DNA of 64,000 bases from Streptomyces lydicus (GCF_000717345.1 NZ_JNZA01000005.1:180310-244309); one strand, 5' to 3'. Positions 53,842-62,596 are shown, counted from the stretch's first letter. Notes: generated from the letters alone by a model not told the origin. Translations and numbers: made by a program.

Positions 53842-55269
53842 GTGCTCGACCGCTCGGCGCGCCTGCGTCAGCTCTCCGAAGTCGACCAGGACCTGATCCG
53901 CCTCGTTCAAGAGCCCCAATTCGGGCGCTGGCTGGAGCAACTAACAGCTACCGGTGGCTGCGCCCACCCGATTCACCTCACTGGCTCCACCACCACCCGC
54001 GATGCCGCAACCGGCGAGGTCCTGGACCACTACGACACCCGCGACGAACCTGGCGAACGGCTCTTGATCCGCTGCCGCAACCGCCGCCAAACCATCTGCG
54101 CTCCCTGCTCCCGCCTCTATGCCGGCGACACCTTCCACCTCGTGCGAGCCGGACTCGTCGGCGGCAAGGCCGTCCCCACTGATGTACGCGCCCGGCCCCG
54201 ACTGTTCATCACGCTCACGGCGCCCGGCTTCGGCCCCGTCCATCACGCCACCTCAGACCGTCGACGATGCCGACCGCGCCGGGACGCAGGCCAGTGTGAG
54301 CACGGCCGGTCTCTCGGCTGCCCTGCCGTCCACGACACGGCTGACCCGCTCAACGGGCAACCGCTGTGCCCCGACTGCTACGACTACCCGGGACACATCC
54401 TGTGGCACGCGAACGCCGGACGACTGTGGAAGGCCTTCACCGACAACCTCTACAACCACCTTGCTGCCCGCACCGGCCGCACCCGTGCCGGCCTTCGTCG
54501 CAGCCTTCGCATCTCCTACGCCAAAGTCGCCGAGTACCAGAAGCGTGCAGCCGTCCACGTCCACGCGGTGGTGCGCCTCGACGGCGCACACGGAACAGAC
54601 GATCCTCCCCCGGCCTGGGCGACGGCGGACGTGCTCTCGTCCGTGGTCCGCACCGCTGCGGCGGCCGTACACCTGCGCACCCCCTACAGCCCAGCTGTGG
54701 GGGAACACGAGCTGCGCTGGGGCACCCAACTCGACGCCCGGCCGCTCCGCGCCTTCGGCGACCGCGAGGGCCTGGCCGACGACGCAGTTGCTGCCTACGT
54801 CGCCAAGTACCTCACCAAAGGAGCTACGGACACAGCCGCCGGCCTCGATTACCGGATCGCTAGCCCAGACGACATCGCAGCAGCCCCCGTGTCGGCACAC
54901 GTACGCACCCTCATACGGGCCTGCTGGCACCTGGGCGGCCTGCCCGAACTCGAACCACTGCGGCTGCGCGCTTGGGCTCACACGCTCGGCTACCGAGGCC
55001 ACATCCTCACCAAGTCCCGCGCGTACTCCACCACGTACACCGCTCTGCGGGCGGAGAGAGCCGACCACGAACGTGGCGGAACTCCACTCGACGACACCGA
55101 CGCGATCACGGAAGCCCACTGGCGATACGTCGGCTCCGGTCACACACCCGGCGCCGCGCTACTCGCCGCAGGAGTCGCCGAAGACCTCTCCCGAAACCGA
55201 GAACTAGCAAGGGAAGAAGCAGAACATGAATTGCAGGAGCGACGGGGAAGACTGGCTTGTCCTGCCTAA
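53842..55269 (+). CDS. RepSA-like rolling-circle replication initiator
   Basis: A 475-aa initiator. An N-terminal zinc-type region (GGCAHPIHLTG; CRNRRQTICAPCSRLYAGD; CEHGRSLGCPAVH; LCPDCYDYPGH) precedes the HUH nuclease centre: the metal-binding HxH in RAAVHVHAVVRLDG (about residue 237) and the likely catalytic Tyr in AAYVAKYLTKGA (about 318). RepSA proteins replicate excised AICEs such as pSAM2 by rolling circle. GTG at 53842 is used, although a well-placed ATG with GGGAG at 53738 lies in another frame, so an upstream frameshift cannot be excluded. A terminator follows. Confidence 0.88.
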   Translation: MLDRSARLRQLSEVDQDLIRLVQEPQFGRWLEQLTATGGCAHPIHLTGSTTTRDAATGEVLDHYDTRDEPGERLLIRCRNRRQTICAPCSRLYAGDTFHLVRAGLVGGKAVPTDVRARPRLFITLTAPGFGPVHHATSDRRRCRPRRDAGQCEHGRSLGCPAVHDTADPLNGQPLCPDCYDYPGHILWHANAGRLWKAFTDNLYNHLAARTGRTRAGLRRSLRISYAKVAEYQKRAAVHVHAVVRLDGAHGTDDPPPAWATADVLSSVVRTAAAAVHLRTPYSPAVGEHELRWGTQLDARPLRAFGDREGLADDAVAAYVAKYLTKGATDTAAGLDYRIASPDDIAAAPVSAHVRTLIRACWHLGGLPELEPLRLRAWAHTLGYRGHILTKSRAYSTTYTALRAERADHERGGTPLDDTDAITEAHWRYVGSGHTPGAALLAAGVAEDLSRNRELAREEAEHELQERRGRLACPA

Positions 55270-55434
55270 GCGCTCGCGAGTGGGGAAGAAGGCAAGCAGC
55301 CAATGCTCCCGCCTGGAGTGAGGAACGATGGCGGCGCATCTCCAGAATCCTCAGAGTCGATCTCTTGCAGGAAGAACGAAGAGACCATCGGTCGAGAGGT
55401 AATCACGCCCCGGGAAAAGCACCGTGAACACACA

Positions 55435-55463
55435 AAGAGGGGCGCAACTATCGCGCCCCTCTT
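55435..55463. terminator. Terminator between rep and integrase
   Basis: The perfect 11-bp inverted repeat AAGAGGGGCGC / GCGCCCCTCTT with a 7-nt loop and T's at the end separates the convergent rep (+) and integrase (-) genes. Confidence 0.8.
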
Positions 55464-55476
55464 CGCCGTATCGACC

Positions 55477-56964
55477 CTAGCCTTCAGTCCACTTGGGGAC
55501 GAGAAGGTCAGGGTTGAAGGGGCGCCTGCCTCCTCCGCCGACCGGGAGAACGATCACCGCATGCAGGGCTTCTCGGACGAGAGCACGCTTCTGGGCCATG
55601 TCCAGCTTTCCCGAGTACCACTGCTCCCGGATGTTCTCCGTGACCACTGAAGCGCGCTGAACCTGCAAGGCATGCTGAGTGCGCTCCTTGCGGAGTTCCT
55701 TGATACGAGACTCCATCTTGTGGTTCTCAGGGAAGAAGAGCTCGTCCGAGACCTGGTCCTCCTGCCACGCCTGCAACATCTTCCGCTGCTTGACCATCAG
55801 GCGATCGAGTTCTTCCTGTCCGGTCCACTCAGAGCTCACTTGGCTCTTGGCTGCAGTGCGTTCCTCCAGCTTCGCGAGGACCGCTTCCGTGACGTACTCG
55901 TCGACCTTGGCGCCGTTCCGTGCGCTGCCACCACAGCCCCCCATGGACCTGCTCTGGCACTGGTAGACATATCCGCCTGACAGGTCCGGCCTGGTGCTCA
56001 CTCGCAAAGGAGCGTTACAGATCTGCCCGTCGTCCTTGGGCTTCCCACAGCGAAGAATTCCGGTCAAGAGGTGCGAAGGAGTGCGGTAGTCCGTGACCGT
56101 ACCGTCCGCCTTGATGTTGGGGCCGATCCGCGCGGAAAAGAGAGCGTCGATAGCCATCCATTCCTTCGGCGTGATGATTGCTTCCCATTTTCCTACGACG
56201 GGGACACCGCTAGCGTCTCGCACCAACTCCCCGTTGTGCTTGCGCCAGCCACACAGACGAGGGTTCCACAGTGCGAGCTTGAGCGACCGGCTCTGCCATT
56301 CGTTGCCGTGGACAGTCCGTACCCCTTGCTCTCGCCACGCGGCAAGAATGGAGTGGAGGGACTTTCGGGCGATCACATCTCGTGCGGCCTGTGCGAGGTG
56401 CTGAGCCTCTTCGGGCTCAAGCGTCAGCTTGTCGTCCTGCCATCCGAATGGCCGTTTCCCGCCAACAGGGATTCCCTCCTCCGCACGCCGCCGGTGCGAG
56501 CGGCGCGTACGCCGCTTGATCTTGCGGACCTCTGCCTTCGCGATGACCACGCCGAAGAGCCCCATGGACTCGACGTCTTCGTTGTAGAGGTCCTTGAGCC
56601 CCTTGGCGTCCGCATACACCCGCCCGTCCTCGTAGGTCAGGGCGTCCACGAAGCGCTCATAGTCACCGACACGCCGCACCAGCCGATCGTCCGCCACGAC
56701 GAGCGCGCCGCGTACCGGCTGTCCGTCCGGGAGGTGCCCGACCTTGAGTGTCCTCAGCATGGCCTCGAAGTCGGGCCGCACAAGGCCGGCCTTGGCTGCG
56801 GAGAGGTCGTTGTCCGTGTAGTAGTGGACGATCTTCAGTCCCAGCGCCGACGCTGTCTCGTCGTTCACCTTGTGCTGGTCGTCGACCCCATGGCCGTCCT
56901 TGGCCAGGTCTGCGGAGATCCGCGCGTAGGCCACTACCGGCACTAACTGAGAGTCGTTGGTCAT
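55477..56964 (-). CDS. Large serine recombinase (integrase)
   Basis: A 495-aa large serine integrase. The catalytic Ser is in [11 protein letters not shown] (residue 17); the Arg pair is in [16 protein letters not shown]. The recombinase domain (about residues 150-260, [20 protein letters not shown]) leads to a zinc ribbon ([20 protein letters not shown] ... [13 protein letters not shown]) and a coiled coil ([15 protein letters not shown]). ATG at 56964 is preceded by ACAGGGGGC. It lies 45 bp from the right junction. Leu 7 is TTA, so expression should need bldA. AICEs usually carry tyrosine integrases, so this one is unusual. No RDF/excisionase recognised nearby. Confidence 0.9.
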   Translation of the reverse strand: MTNDSQLVPVVAYARISADLAKDGHGVDDQHKVNDETASALGLKIVHYYTDNDLSAAKAGLVRPDFEAMLRTLKVGHLPDGQPVRGALVVADDRLVRRVGDYERFVDALTYEDGRVYADAKGLKDLYNEDVESMGLFGVVIAKAEVRKIKRRTRRSHRRRAEEGIPVGGKRPFGWQDDKLTLEPEEAQHLAQAARDVIARKSLHSILAAWREQGVRTVHGNEWQSRSLKLALWNPRLCGWRKHNGELVRDASGVPVVGKWEAIITPKEWMAIDALFSARIGPNIKADGTVTDYRTPSHLLTGILRCGKPKDDGQICNAPLRVSTRPDLSGGYVYQCQSRSMGGCGGSARNGAKVDEYVTEAVLAKLEERTAAKSQVSSEWTGQEELDRLMVKQRKMLQAWQEDQVSDELFFPENHKMESRIKELRKERTQHALQVQRASVVTENIREQWYSGKLDMAQKRALVREALHAVIVLPVGGGGRRPFNPDLLVPKWTEG

Positions 56965-57004
56965 GCAGCCCCCTGTCATCACGTGAAATACTGCATGAAG
57001 AGAG

Positions 57005-57107
57005 TACGTACCACCAGCAGTACCTCGACAAAAACCCGGGCGGCTACTGCGGAATCGGCGGGACCGGCGTGAGCTGCCCGGTGGGCGTGGCTCCCACCGA
57101 CGGCTGA
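57005..57107 (+). pseudogene. Displaced native 3' end of msrA
   Basis: From the core at 57009 the DNA reads, in the msrA frame, [20 protein letters not shown] then [12 protein letters not shown] and TGA at 57105-57107. This is the canonical MsrA C-terminus. It has no start codon of its own and is cut from the rest of msrA by 15 kb. Joining 41358-41941 with 57023-57107 gives an uninterrupted 222-codon MsrA, proving the insertion point. Confidence 0.85.
57009..57022 (+). other. Right attachment junction (attR)
   Basis: TACCACCAGCAGTA, identical to 41928-41941. The left flank is element DNA next to the serine integrase; the right flank is native msrA. Together with the left copy it bounds an insertion of about 15.08 kb. 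Confidence 0.8.
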
Positions 57108-57619
57108 TGCGGACGGCCGCCTACCGAGTGCTCGGCCCCACCTGGGGCATTGCCGTCGACCTCACGGCAGGGTCGGCCTCGGTGGCAGCTCCTCCAAATA
57201 GCGCCCAGCGGATCAGCGACCGGCTCTGGCTGGACGCCACTCCTGTCCTCGGCCATCCCCCCGCCGACCACTCTGGGTTGCGCCTCACCCCGGACGAAGT
57301 GGGCTGGCTGCGGCACGGATTGGGCCTGGCAGCAGAGGCAATCGAAGCGGCCCGGCCTCCAGATCTGCACACCCTGGTCACGGTGCACCGCGTGTTGTTC
57401 CCCAAAGTCGACTTCCAGCCGGAGGGACTGGCCACAGCAATCATCGAGTGGTCTCAGAAAGAGTTCAGCGTCCCCCCAGTTGCCTTCGGCACCTCGTTCG
57501 ATCCTGCCGCCAACCGCTTCGTCTTCGCCTGGCAGTCGCACCAACGCCCCCCAGGAGCAGAGGTGCACAGGATGCGCCCGGCCCGGGATCTACGCGGCCA
57601 CCCCCTGCCAGACGAATGA
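57107..57619 (+). CDS. Hypothetical protein, native partner of msrA
   Basis: A 170-aa protein whose ATG at 57107 overlaps the native msrA stop (TGATG), so before insertion it was translationally coupled to msrA. The text WGIAVDLTAGSASVAAPPNS, GWLRHGLGLAAEAIEAARPP and IIEWSQKEFSVPPVAFGTSF suggests a mixed alpha/beta cytosolic domain. The C-terminus ends MRPARDLRGHPLPDE. No family recognised. After insertion it has lost its msrA transcript and needs a promoter in the element's right end. Confidence 0.68.
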   Translation: MRTAAYRVLGPTWGIAVDLTAGSASVAAPPNSAQRISDRLWLDATPVLGHPPADHSGLRLTPDEVGWLRHGLGLAAEAIEAARPPDLHTLVTVHRVLFPKVDFQPEGLATAIIEWSQKEFSVPPVAFGTSFDPAANRFVFAWQSHQRPPGAEVHRMRPARDLRGHPLPDE

Positions 57620-57964
57620 GGCATGGCGTGGCCGGGCTGCCCGCCACTGGAGCGAACCGCATGGCATCAGGCCTGCGCCCACGGGGTGTATTCGGGGTCA
57701 TGAACAGCCTGACGCGAAGGAGCAACGCTCCCGGGCAACAGTCCAAGACCCTGAACCTCGTTGGTGTCCATACCACCATGTGCTCGCGAGGACGAGGGTG
57801 TTCTGCCGTCGGCGTTGGGCCGGCAGGAGGCTGATCAGGAGAGGCCCTTGTAGGTACCCGCCGTCCGGGGAGCAGCCTCATCCGCACGGACGACTTCGGA
57901 TGCGGCATGCACGGAATGCGATGACGATCAAGATTGTGACGACACGATCGGTGAAGGAGCAGCT
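57620..57964. other. Gap before the Trypco1 gene
   Basis: About 345 bp. No frame with clear family text. The end contains the ribosome site AAGGAG for the next gene and likely its promoter; a precise -10/-35 cannot be assigned. Confidence 0.45.
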
Positions 57965-58303
57965 TTGACGAGTCTGGCCAGGATCCCTCTGGAAGGTGGG
58001 GGCTGCATCCTGGTCGAGGCTCCGGGCACGGCGCAGGGACCACTGAAGGCAGGTCGTGTCAGTGATGCCATTCACGACCTGCCGGACAGTCTGCAGGGTG
58101 CTTTGGGTTCGGTCACCAAGGCGGCACGGGCGACGCTCGATCAGCTGCGCAGGGTCGGCCCCGACGGGATCACGGTTGAGTTCGGTGTCGACCTTGCGGT
58201 GGAGGCAGGGGCCGTGATTACCAAGAGCAGCGCTACGGGTCACTTGAAGGTGACCATGATGTGGAAGAGAGACGGTGCCAGCGCAAACGAAGGCTCGGGG
58301 TGA
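57965..58303 (+). CDS. Trypco1 (CU044_2847-type) trypsin co-occurring protein
   Basis: A 112-aa protein starting TTG at 57965 with AAGGAG upstream. The N-terminal strand reads LEGGGCILVEAPG; the C-terminal half has LDQLRRVGPDGITVEFGVDL then AVEAGAVITKSSATGHLKVT MMWKRDG. The V-E-F-G ... E-A-G-A-V-I ... H-x-K-V-T ... W-x-R pattern is that of Trypco1 (trypsin co-occurring) domains. These sit next to trypsin-like or caspase-like STAND proteins in proposed bacterial conflict systems. Its gene overlaps or abuts the protease-STAND gene (by 29 bp, or 4-bp gap with the later start). Confidence 0.8.
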   Translation: MTSLARIPLEGGGCILVEAPGTAQGPLKAGRVSDAIHDLPDSLQGALGSVTKAARATLDQLRRVGPDGITVEFGVDLAVEAGAVITKSSATGHLKVTMMWKRDGASANEGSG

Positions 58304-61300
58304 TCCAGTGGTCGCTGACGAGTTGGATGATGGCGCTGCGCCGGGCCTGCCCGCTGCTGTGGCGCAAGTTCTTGGCCTGGATGGTCGGGTGGCCGGGGCT
58401 GGCTTCCTGGCGGCTGAAGACATCGTGCTCACCTGCGCACACGTCGTGTCCGCTGCCGGAGCCGGGCCCGGTGAGAGGCTACAGCTGGTCTTCCCTCATG
58501 CGCCCGGCGCGCCGCAGGTCGGGGGGCTTGTCCTGGAGGAGGCGTGGCGTGCCCCGGAGGACGAAGATGTAGCCGTGGTGCGCCTGAGTGGGCTACCTGC
58601 AGGTATCGAGCCGTTGTCGTTGGGCTCCGCGGCGGCATGTCGGGGCCGTCAGGTGCGCTCGTTCGGGTTTCCCGCTCAGGCTCCGACGGGCGGGCATTTT
58701 GGTTTTGGCAGGGTTGGTGATCTGTTGCCGACCTTCGAGGGCAGCGGCGCCCATCTGCAGTTGACTGGTGCTAATGACCTGACGACGGGGTTCAGTGGCG
58801 GCCCTATCGCAGATGAGGTGACGGGCCTGGTCATTGGCATGCTCACCGAGATCACCGCCCCCGACGAGCACCATCGGGGGCAGGACATCGCTTATGCCAC
58901 ACCGACGCGGGTCCTGCGGGAGATCTGGCCCGAGCTGGCCGAGCAGGATGTGTGCCCTTACCGGGGACTGGAGCCGTTCACCGCAGAACACGCCCAGTGG
59001 TTTCAAGGCCGGAAGGATGCAGTGCGCCAGGTGCTGGCGAACCTGGCGCAGCAGCAGCGGATGACGTTGCTGCTCGGGCCTTCCGGCTCAGGCAAGTCGT
59101 CCTTGGTCCAGGCTGGGGTTCTGCCTGCCTTGGCTGCGGGCGAGTTGCCGGGCAGTGACAGGTGGCTGCCGGTGCTCGCCCGGCCGGGGCAGGATTTGCT
59201 GGTTGAACTCGAGCGTGCGGGGCTGCCCGGGGCCAGCAGCGACGGGATCGCCGCGGCCGTCACCCGCAAACTCGCTGCCGATCCCACTCGTCAGCGTGTC
59301 GTACTGATCATTGACCAGTTCGAGGAACTCCTCACCTCGTCTTTGACCGGCCGGCAGCAGGAGCGCCGTCTGGCCGCCACGGACCAGATCACCGCCGCGG
59401 TCAAATCACACGTCGCGCTCAGCGTGATCATGATCATGCGTGACGACTTCTACCCCCAGCAGGCCGCTCTGGCCCCCAAGTTGCTGAAAGCGGCAATGCC
59501 GGGACTCCTCAATGTGCCGGGCACCTTGAGTCAAGAAGACCTGCACGACATCATCACCCTGCCCGCCCACGACGTAGGTGCCCGTTTCGAGCACGGGCTA
59601 CCCGAACAGATGATCACTGACATCCTGGCCACCACCCCCGAAGGAACCACCACCCGCCAGGCACCCGTCACCGTACTACCTCTGCTGGAACTGACCCTCA
59701 GCCAACTGTGGAAACGACGCCACGACGGATACCTCACCCACAACGCCTACCGGCGCATCGGTGGAGTCACCGGCAGCCTCACCACCTGGTGCGACACCGC
59801 CCTCAACCAGCTACCCCCCAACCGCCGGCCCACCGCCCACCGCATTCTCACCTCCCTGGTACGCCCCGCTGATCCCGACCACCACGTTCCCGCCACCCGT
59901 AAGCAAGTCTCTCTGCAAGAACTGCGCGACCTGGCAGCCGACCCCCACGCCGGACCTGATAGCGACAACGCCTTCGATGACGTCATAGCCGTCCTTACTC
60001 GTCATCGCATCATCACCACCCGCACACCCCTCACCTCCGGACCCCACAACGCCACTACCGGGCAGCCAGTAGCCGAACTGATCCACGACGCACTCATCCG
60101 AGAGTGGGGCACTTTGCGGGAGTGGGTCAGGCAAGATCACCGCTTTAACGAATGGCTCGAGCACACCCGCGAACAGCGCAACCGTTGGGCTGAAGGCACC
60201 GACCCCGGAGACCTCCTCGGAGGAACCACACTCGCCGAAGGCCTCGAATGGTCAGAACAGCGCCGTTTGCCAGGCGACATCGCCGACTTCCTCACCGCCA
60301 GCAAGCAACGCCAGCAGGCCGTCATCCGGCGCAGCAGACGCCTCAACACGGTCCTCGCCGCCCTGCTCGTTCTCGCCCTCACCGCTGCGGGAGGAGCCAT
60401 CTGGCAATGGCGGACGGTCACTGCAGAACGGCAGGCAGCCCTGTCCCGGCAGTTGGCCGCCCAGTCAGGAACGCTCATCAACCACGACTCCGACCTGGCC
60501 GCACTGCTGGCCATCCATGCCTACCACAACAGCCCCACCCCTGAAGCCGTTGAGAGCCTGGAAAATGCCGCGGCTCTCCCGCTGCAGCGCAGACTGGCCG
60601 GTCACACCGAAGCGGTACTTTCGGTGGCGTTCAGCCCCGATGGGAAGACGCTCGCCACCGGCAGTGACGACAAGACCGCGCGGCTGTGGGACACGGCCAC
60701 GGGCAAGCAGATCCGCGCCCCCCTGACCGCTCACACCGGCCCGGTACTTGAGGTGGCGTTCAGCCCCGATGGCAAGACGCTCGCCACCAGCAGTGACGAC
60801 AAGACCGCGCGGCTGTGGGACACGGCCACCGGCAAGCAGATCCACGCCCCCCTGACCGCTCACACCGGATCGGTGTGGTCAGTGGCGTTCAGCCCCGATG
60901 GCAAGACGCTCGCCACCAGCAGTGACGACAAGACCGCGCGGCTGTGGGACACGGCCACCGGCATGCGGCTGTGGGACACGGCCACGGGCAAGCAGGTCCG
61001 CGCTCCCCTGACCGGCCACACCGGACCGGTGGAATCGGTGGCGTTCAGCCCCGATGGGAAAATGCTCGCCACCGGCAGTGTCGACAGATCCGTGCGGCTG
61101 TGGGACGCGGCCACGGGCAAGCAGGTCCGCGCCCCCCTGACCGCTCACACCGGACCGGTACTTACGGTGGCGTTCAGCCCCGATGGGAAGATCCTCGCCA
61201 CCGGCAATGACGACAACACCGTGCGGCTGTGGGACACGGCCACGGGCAAGGAGGTCCGTGCTCCCCTGACCGGCCACGCAGAAACGATCCTTTCGGTGGC

Positions 61301-62129
61301 GTTCAGCCCTGATGGCAAAACTCTCGCCTCGGGCAGCCACGACAAATCCGTGCGGCTGTGGGATACGGCTGCGGGCAGGGAGGTCCGTGCTCCCCTGACC
61401 GGCCACACCGGACCGGTGGAATCGGTGGCGTTCAGCCCCGATGGGAAGACGCTCGCCACCAGCAGCCGCGACAAGACCGTGCGGCTGTGGGATACGGCCA
61501 CGGGCAAGCAGGTCCGTCCTCCCCTGACCGGCCACACCGAACCTGTACTTTCGGTGGCGTTCAGCCCCGATGGCAAGACGCGCACGGCTGTGGGATACGG
61601 CCACGGGCAAGCAGGTCCGTCCTCCCCTGACCGGCCACACCGAACCTGTACTTTCGGTGGCGTTCAGCCCCGATGGCAAGACGGCCCCGATGGGAAGACG
61701 CTCGCCACCGGCGGTGACGACAACACTGCGCGGCTGTGGGATACGGCGACGGGCAAGGAGGTCCGTGCTCCCCTGACCGGTCACACAGAAACGGTGTGGT
61801 CGGTGGCGTTCAGCCCCGATGGGAAGACGCTCGCCACCGGCAGTGACGACAAGACCGCGCGGCTGTGGGATACGGCGACGGGCAAGGAGGTCCGTGCTCC
61901 CCTGACCGGTCACACAGAAACGGTGTGGTCAGTGGCGTTCAGCCCCGATGGGAAGACGCTCGCCACCGGCAGTGACGACAAGACCGCGCGGCTGTCGAGT
62001 GTCGCCCTCCTCCAGCCTGCCGCAGCAATCCAGAAAATCTGTCGAGCCGTCAACCGCGATCTCACCGCGCGGGAACGGGCGGCGTACCTGCCAGACCACT
62101 CAGCCGACCCCGTGTGCCACACCAGCTGA
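58275..62129 (+). CDS. Trypsin - nSTAND1 NTPase - TM - WD40 protein
   Basis: A 1,284-aa conflict-type protein. Trypsin-like domain (about residues 25-225): His in DIVLTCAHVV (54), Asp in EDVAVVRL (98), Ser in TTGFSGGPI (173). nSTAND1 NTPase (about 230-600): CPYRGLEPFTAEHAQWFQGR, P-loop LLLGPSGSGKSSLV (about 270), Walker B VVLIIDQFEELLT (about 347), IMIMRDDFYP. One transmembrane helix (about 693-712, VLAALLVLALTAAGGAIWQW). About 11 WD40 repeats (774-1240), then a C-terminal tail ICRAVNRDLTARERAAYLPD. GTG at 58275; GTG at 58308 is the alternative. WD40 likely senses a trigger and NTPase oligomerisation activates the protease. A repeat near 61.6 kb is read out of frame. Confidence 0.88.
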   Translation: MPAQTKARGDPVVADELDDGAAPGLPAAVAQVLGLDGRVAGAGFLAAEDIVLTCAHVVSAAGAGPGERLQLVFPHAPGAPQVGGLVLEEAWRAPEDEDVAVVRLSGLPAGIEPLSLGSAAACRGRQVRSFGFPAQAPTGGHFGFGRVGDLLPTFEGSGAHLQLTGANDLTTGFSGGPIADEVTGLVIGMLTEITAPDEHHRGQDIAYATPTRVLREIWPELAEQDVCPYRGLEPFTAEHAQWFQGRKDAVRQVLANLAQQQRMTLLLGPSGSGKSSLVQAGVLPALAAGELPGSDRWLPVLARPGQDLLVELERAGLPGASSDGIAAAVTRKLAADPTRQRVVLIIDQFEELLTSSLTGRQQERRLAATDQITAAVKSHVALSVIMIMRDDFYPQQAALAPKLLKAAMPGLLNVPGTLSQEDLHDIITLPAHDVGARFEHGLPEQMITDILATTPEGTTTRQAPVTVLPLLELTLSQLWKRRHDGYLTHNAYRRIGGVTGSLTTWCDTALNQLPPNRRPTAHRILTSLVRPADPDHHVPATRKQVSLQELRDLAADPHAGPDSDNAFDDVIAVLTRHRIITTRTPLTSGPHNATTGQPVAELIHDALIREWGTLREWVRQDHRFNEWLEHTREQRNRWAEGTDPGDLLGGTTLAEGLEWSEQRRLPGDIADFLTASKQRQQAVIRRSRRLNTVLAALLVLALTAAGGAIWQWRTVTAERQAALSRQLAAQSGTLINHDSDLAALLAIHAYHNSPTPEAVESLENAAALPLQRRLAGHTEAVLSVAFSPDGKTLATGSDDKTARLWDTATGKQIRAPLTAHTGPVLEVAFSPDGKTLATSSDDKTARLWDTATGKQIHAPLTAHTGSVWSVAFSPDGKTLATSSDDKTARLWDTATGMRLWDTATGKQVRAPLTGHTGPVESVAFSPDGKMLATGSVDRSVRLWDAATGKQVRAPLTAHTGPVLTVAFSPDGKILATGNDDNTVRLWDTATGKEVRAPLTGHAETILSVAFSPDGKTLASGSHDKSVRLWDTAAGREVRAPLTGHTGPVESVAFSPDGKTLATSSRDKTVRLWDTATGKQVRPPLTGHTEPVLSVAFSPDGKTRTAVGYGHGQAGPSSPDRPHRTCTFGGVQPRWQDGPDGKTLATGGDDNTARLWDTATGKEVRAPLTGHTETVWSVAFSPDGKTLATGSDDKTARLWDTATGKEVRAPLTGHTETVWSVAFSPDGKTLATGSDDKTARLSSVALLQPAAAIQKICRAVNRDLTARERAAYLPDHSADPVCHTS
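60592..61995 (+). repeat. Near-identical 126-bp WD40-coding tandem repeats
   Basis: About 11 units of 126 bp (42 codons: HTGPVxSVAFSPDGKTLATG then SDDKTARLWDTATGKQVRAP LT). DNA identity between units is very high (GTGGCGTTCAGCCCCGATGG recurs in nearly all). Irregularities: an extra MRLWDTATG inside unit 3 (60958-60990), and a unit at 61570-61690 in which a short deletion shifts the frame and a later duplication restores it. Confidence 0.9.
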
Positions 62130-62449
62130 ATGCAGCAAGGTTTCGCGCCACAGTGGCTGTGTGACACCGATCCTGACACGGTGAGATACAGGGAGTGGCG
62201 GCCAAACCACCCGTCCTTCAGAGCCGCTGCCGCTGATGGATCACCCGCCGCGGCCTCCCTTCCGAGGGAGGTGAGACGACCTTCAGAAGGGCGCAACTGG
62301 ACCCACGAGGGTGCAGCCTCGATCCAGCACACATTGCACCAGGTGCGGTGTCCGGGACGTGGGTGACAGGCGTCATGCTTTTCAGAGCGGCGGGCCGTCC
62401 GACCTTGACCCGTCGGACACGCCTGGGTAGCCCTAGGGTTCCTGGACCG
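62130..62449. other. Gap without a convincing gene
   Basis: About 320 bp after the WD40 gene. Open frames here lack start signals and family-like text. It may hold the end of the conflict transcript and decayed DNA next to the pseudogenes that follow. Confidence 0.5.
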
Positions 62450-62596
62450 TCAGGACCGACCCTCCGCTGCCCGCTCGGCGGCCTCCAAGGCAAGGTGCCA
62501 TGGATAGGCATGCGGGCGGCCCTTGCCCGGCGCGTTGGGTACGAACCCGCCTTCGCCGTACAGGACGTGCACTCCCATGGCGCGCAGGGTCTCGAT
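62450..62596 (-). pseudogene. 3' remnant of a flavoprotein gene
   Basis: The last 47 or so codons of a frame on the - strand read LRAMGVHVLYGEGGFVPNAP then GKGRPHAYPWHLALEAAERA, like the C-terminus of phosphopantothenoylcysteine-decarboxylase-type flavoproteins. Upstream of about 62596 the text switches abruptly to NUDIX sequence, so this is a truncated gene joined to another by recombination. Confidence 0.5.

Noticed and set aside
55264..55476. Excisionase or RDF gene between rep and integrase
   Set aside because: The gap of about 210 bp holds a terminator and no frame with a helix-turn-helix or RDF-like pattern.
57448..57834. A 128-codon + strand gene after the msrA partner
   Set aside because: Overlaps the coupled gene at 57107 in another frame and lacks a plausible start; text shows no domain.
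60592..61995. CRISPR-like array
   Set aside because: The regularly spaced repeats are coding WD40 units with no spacer diversity.
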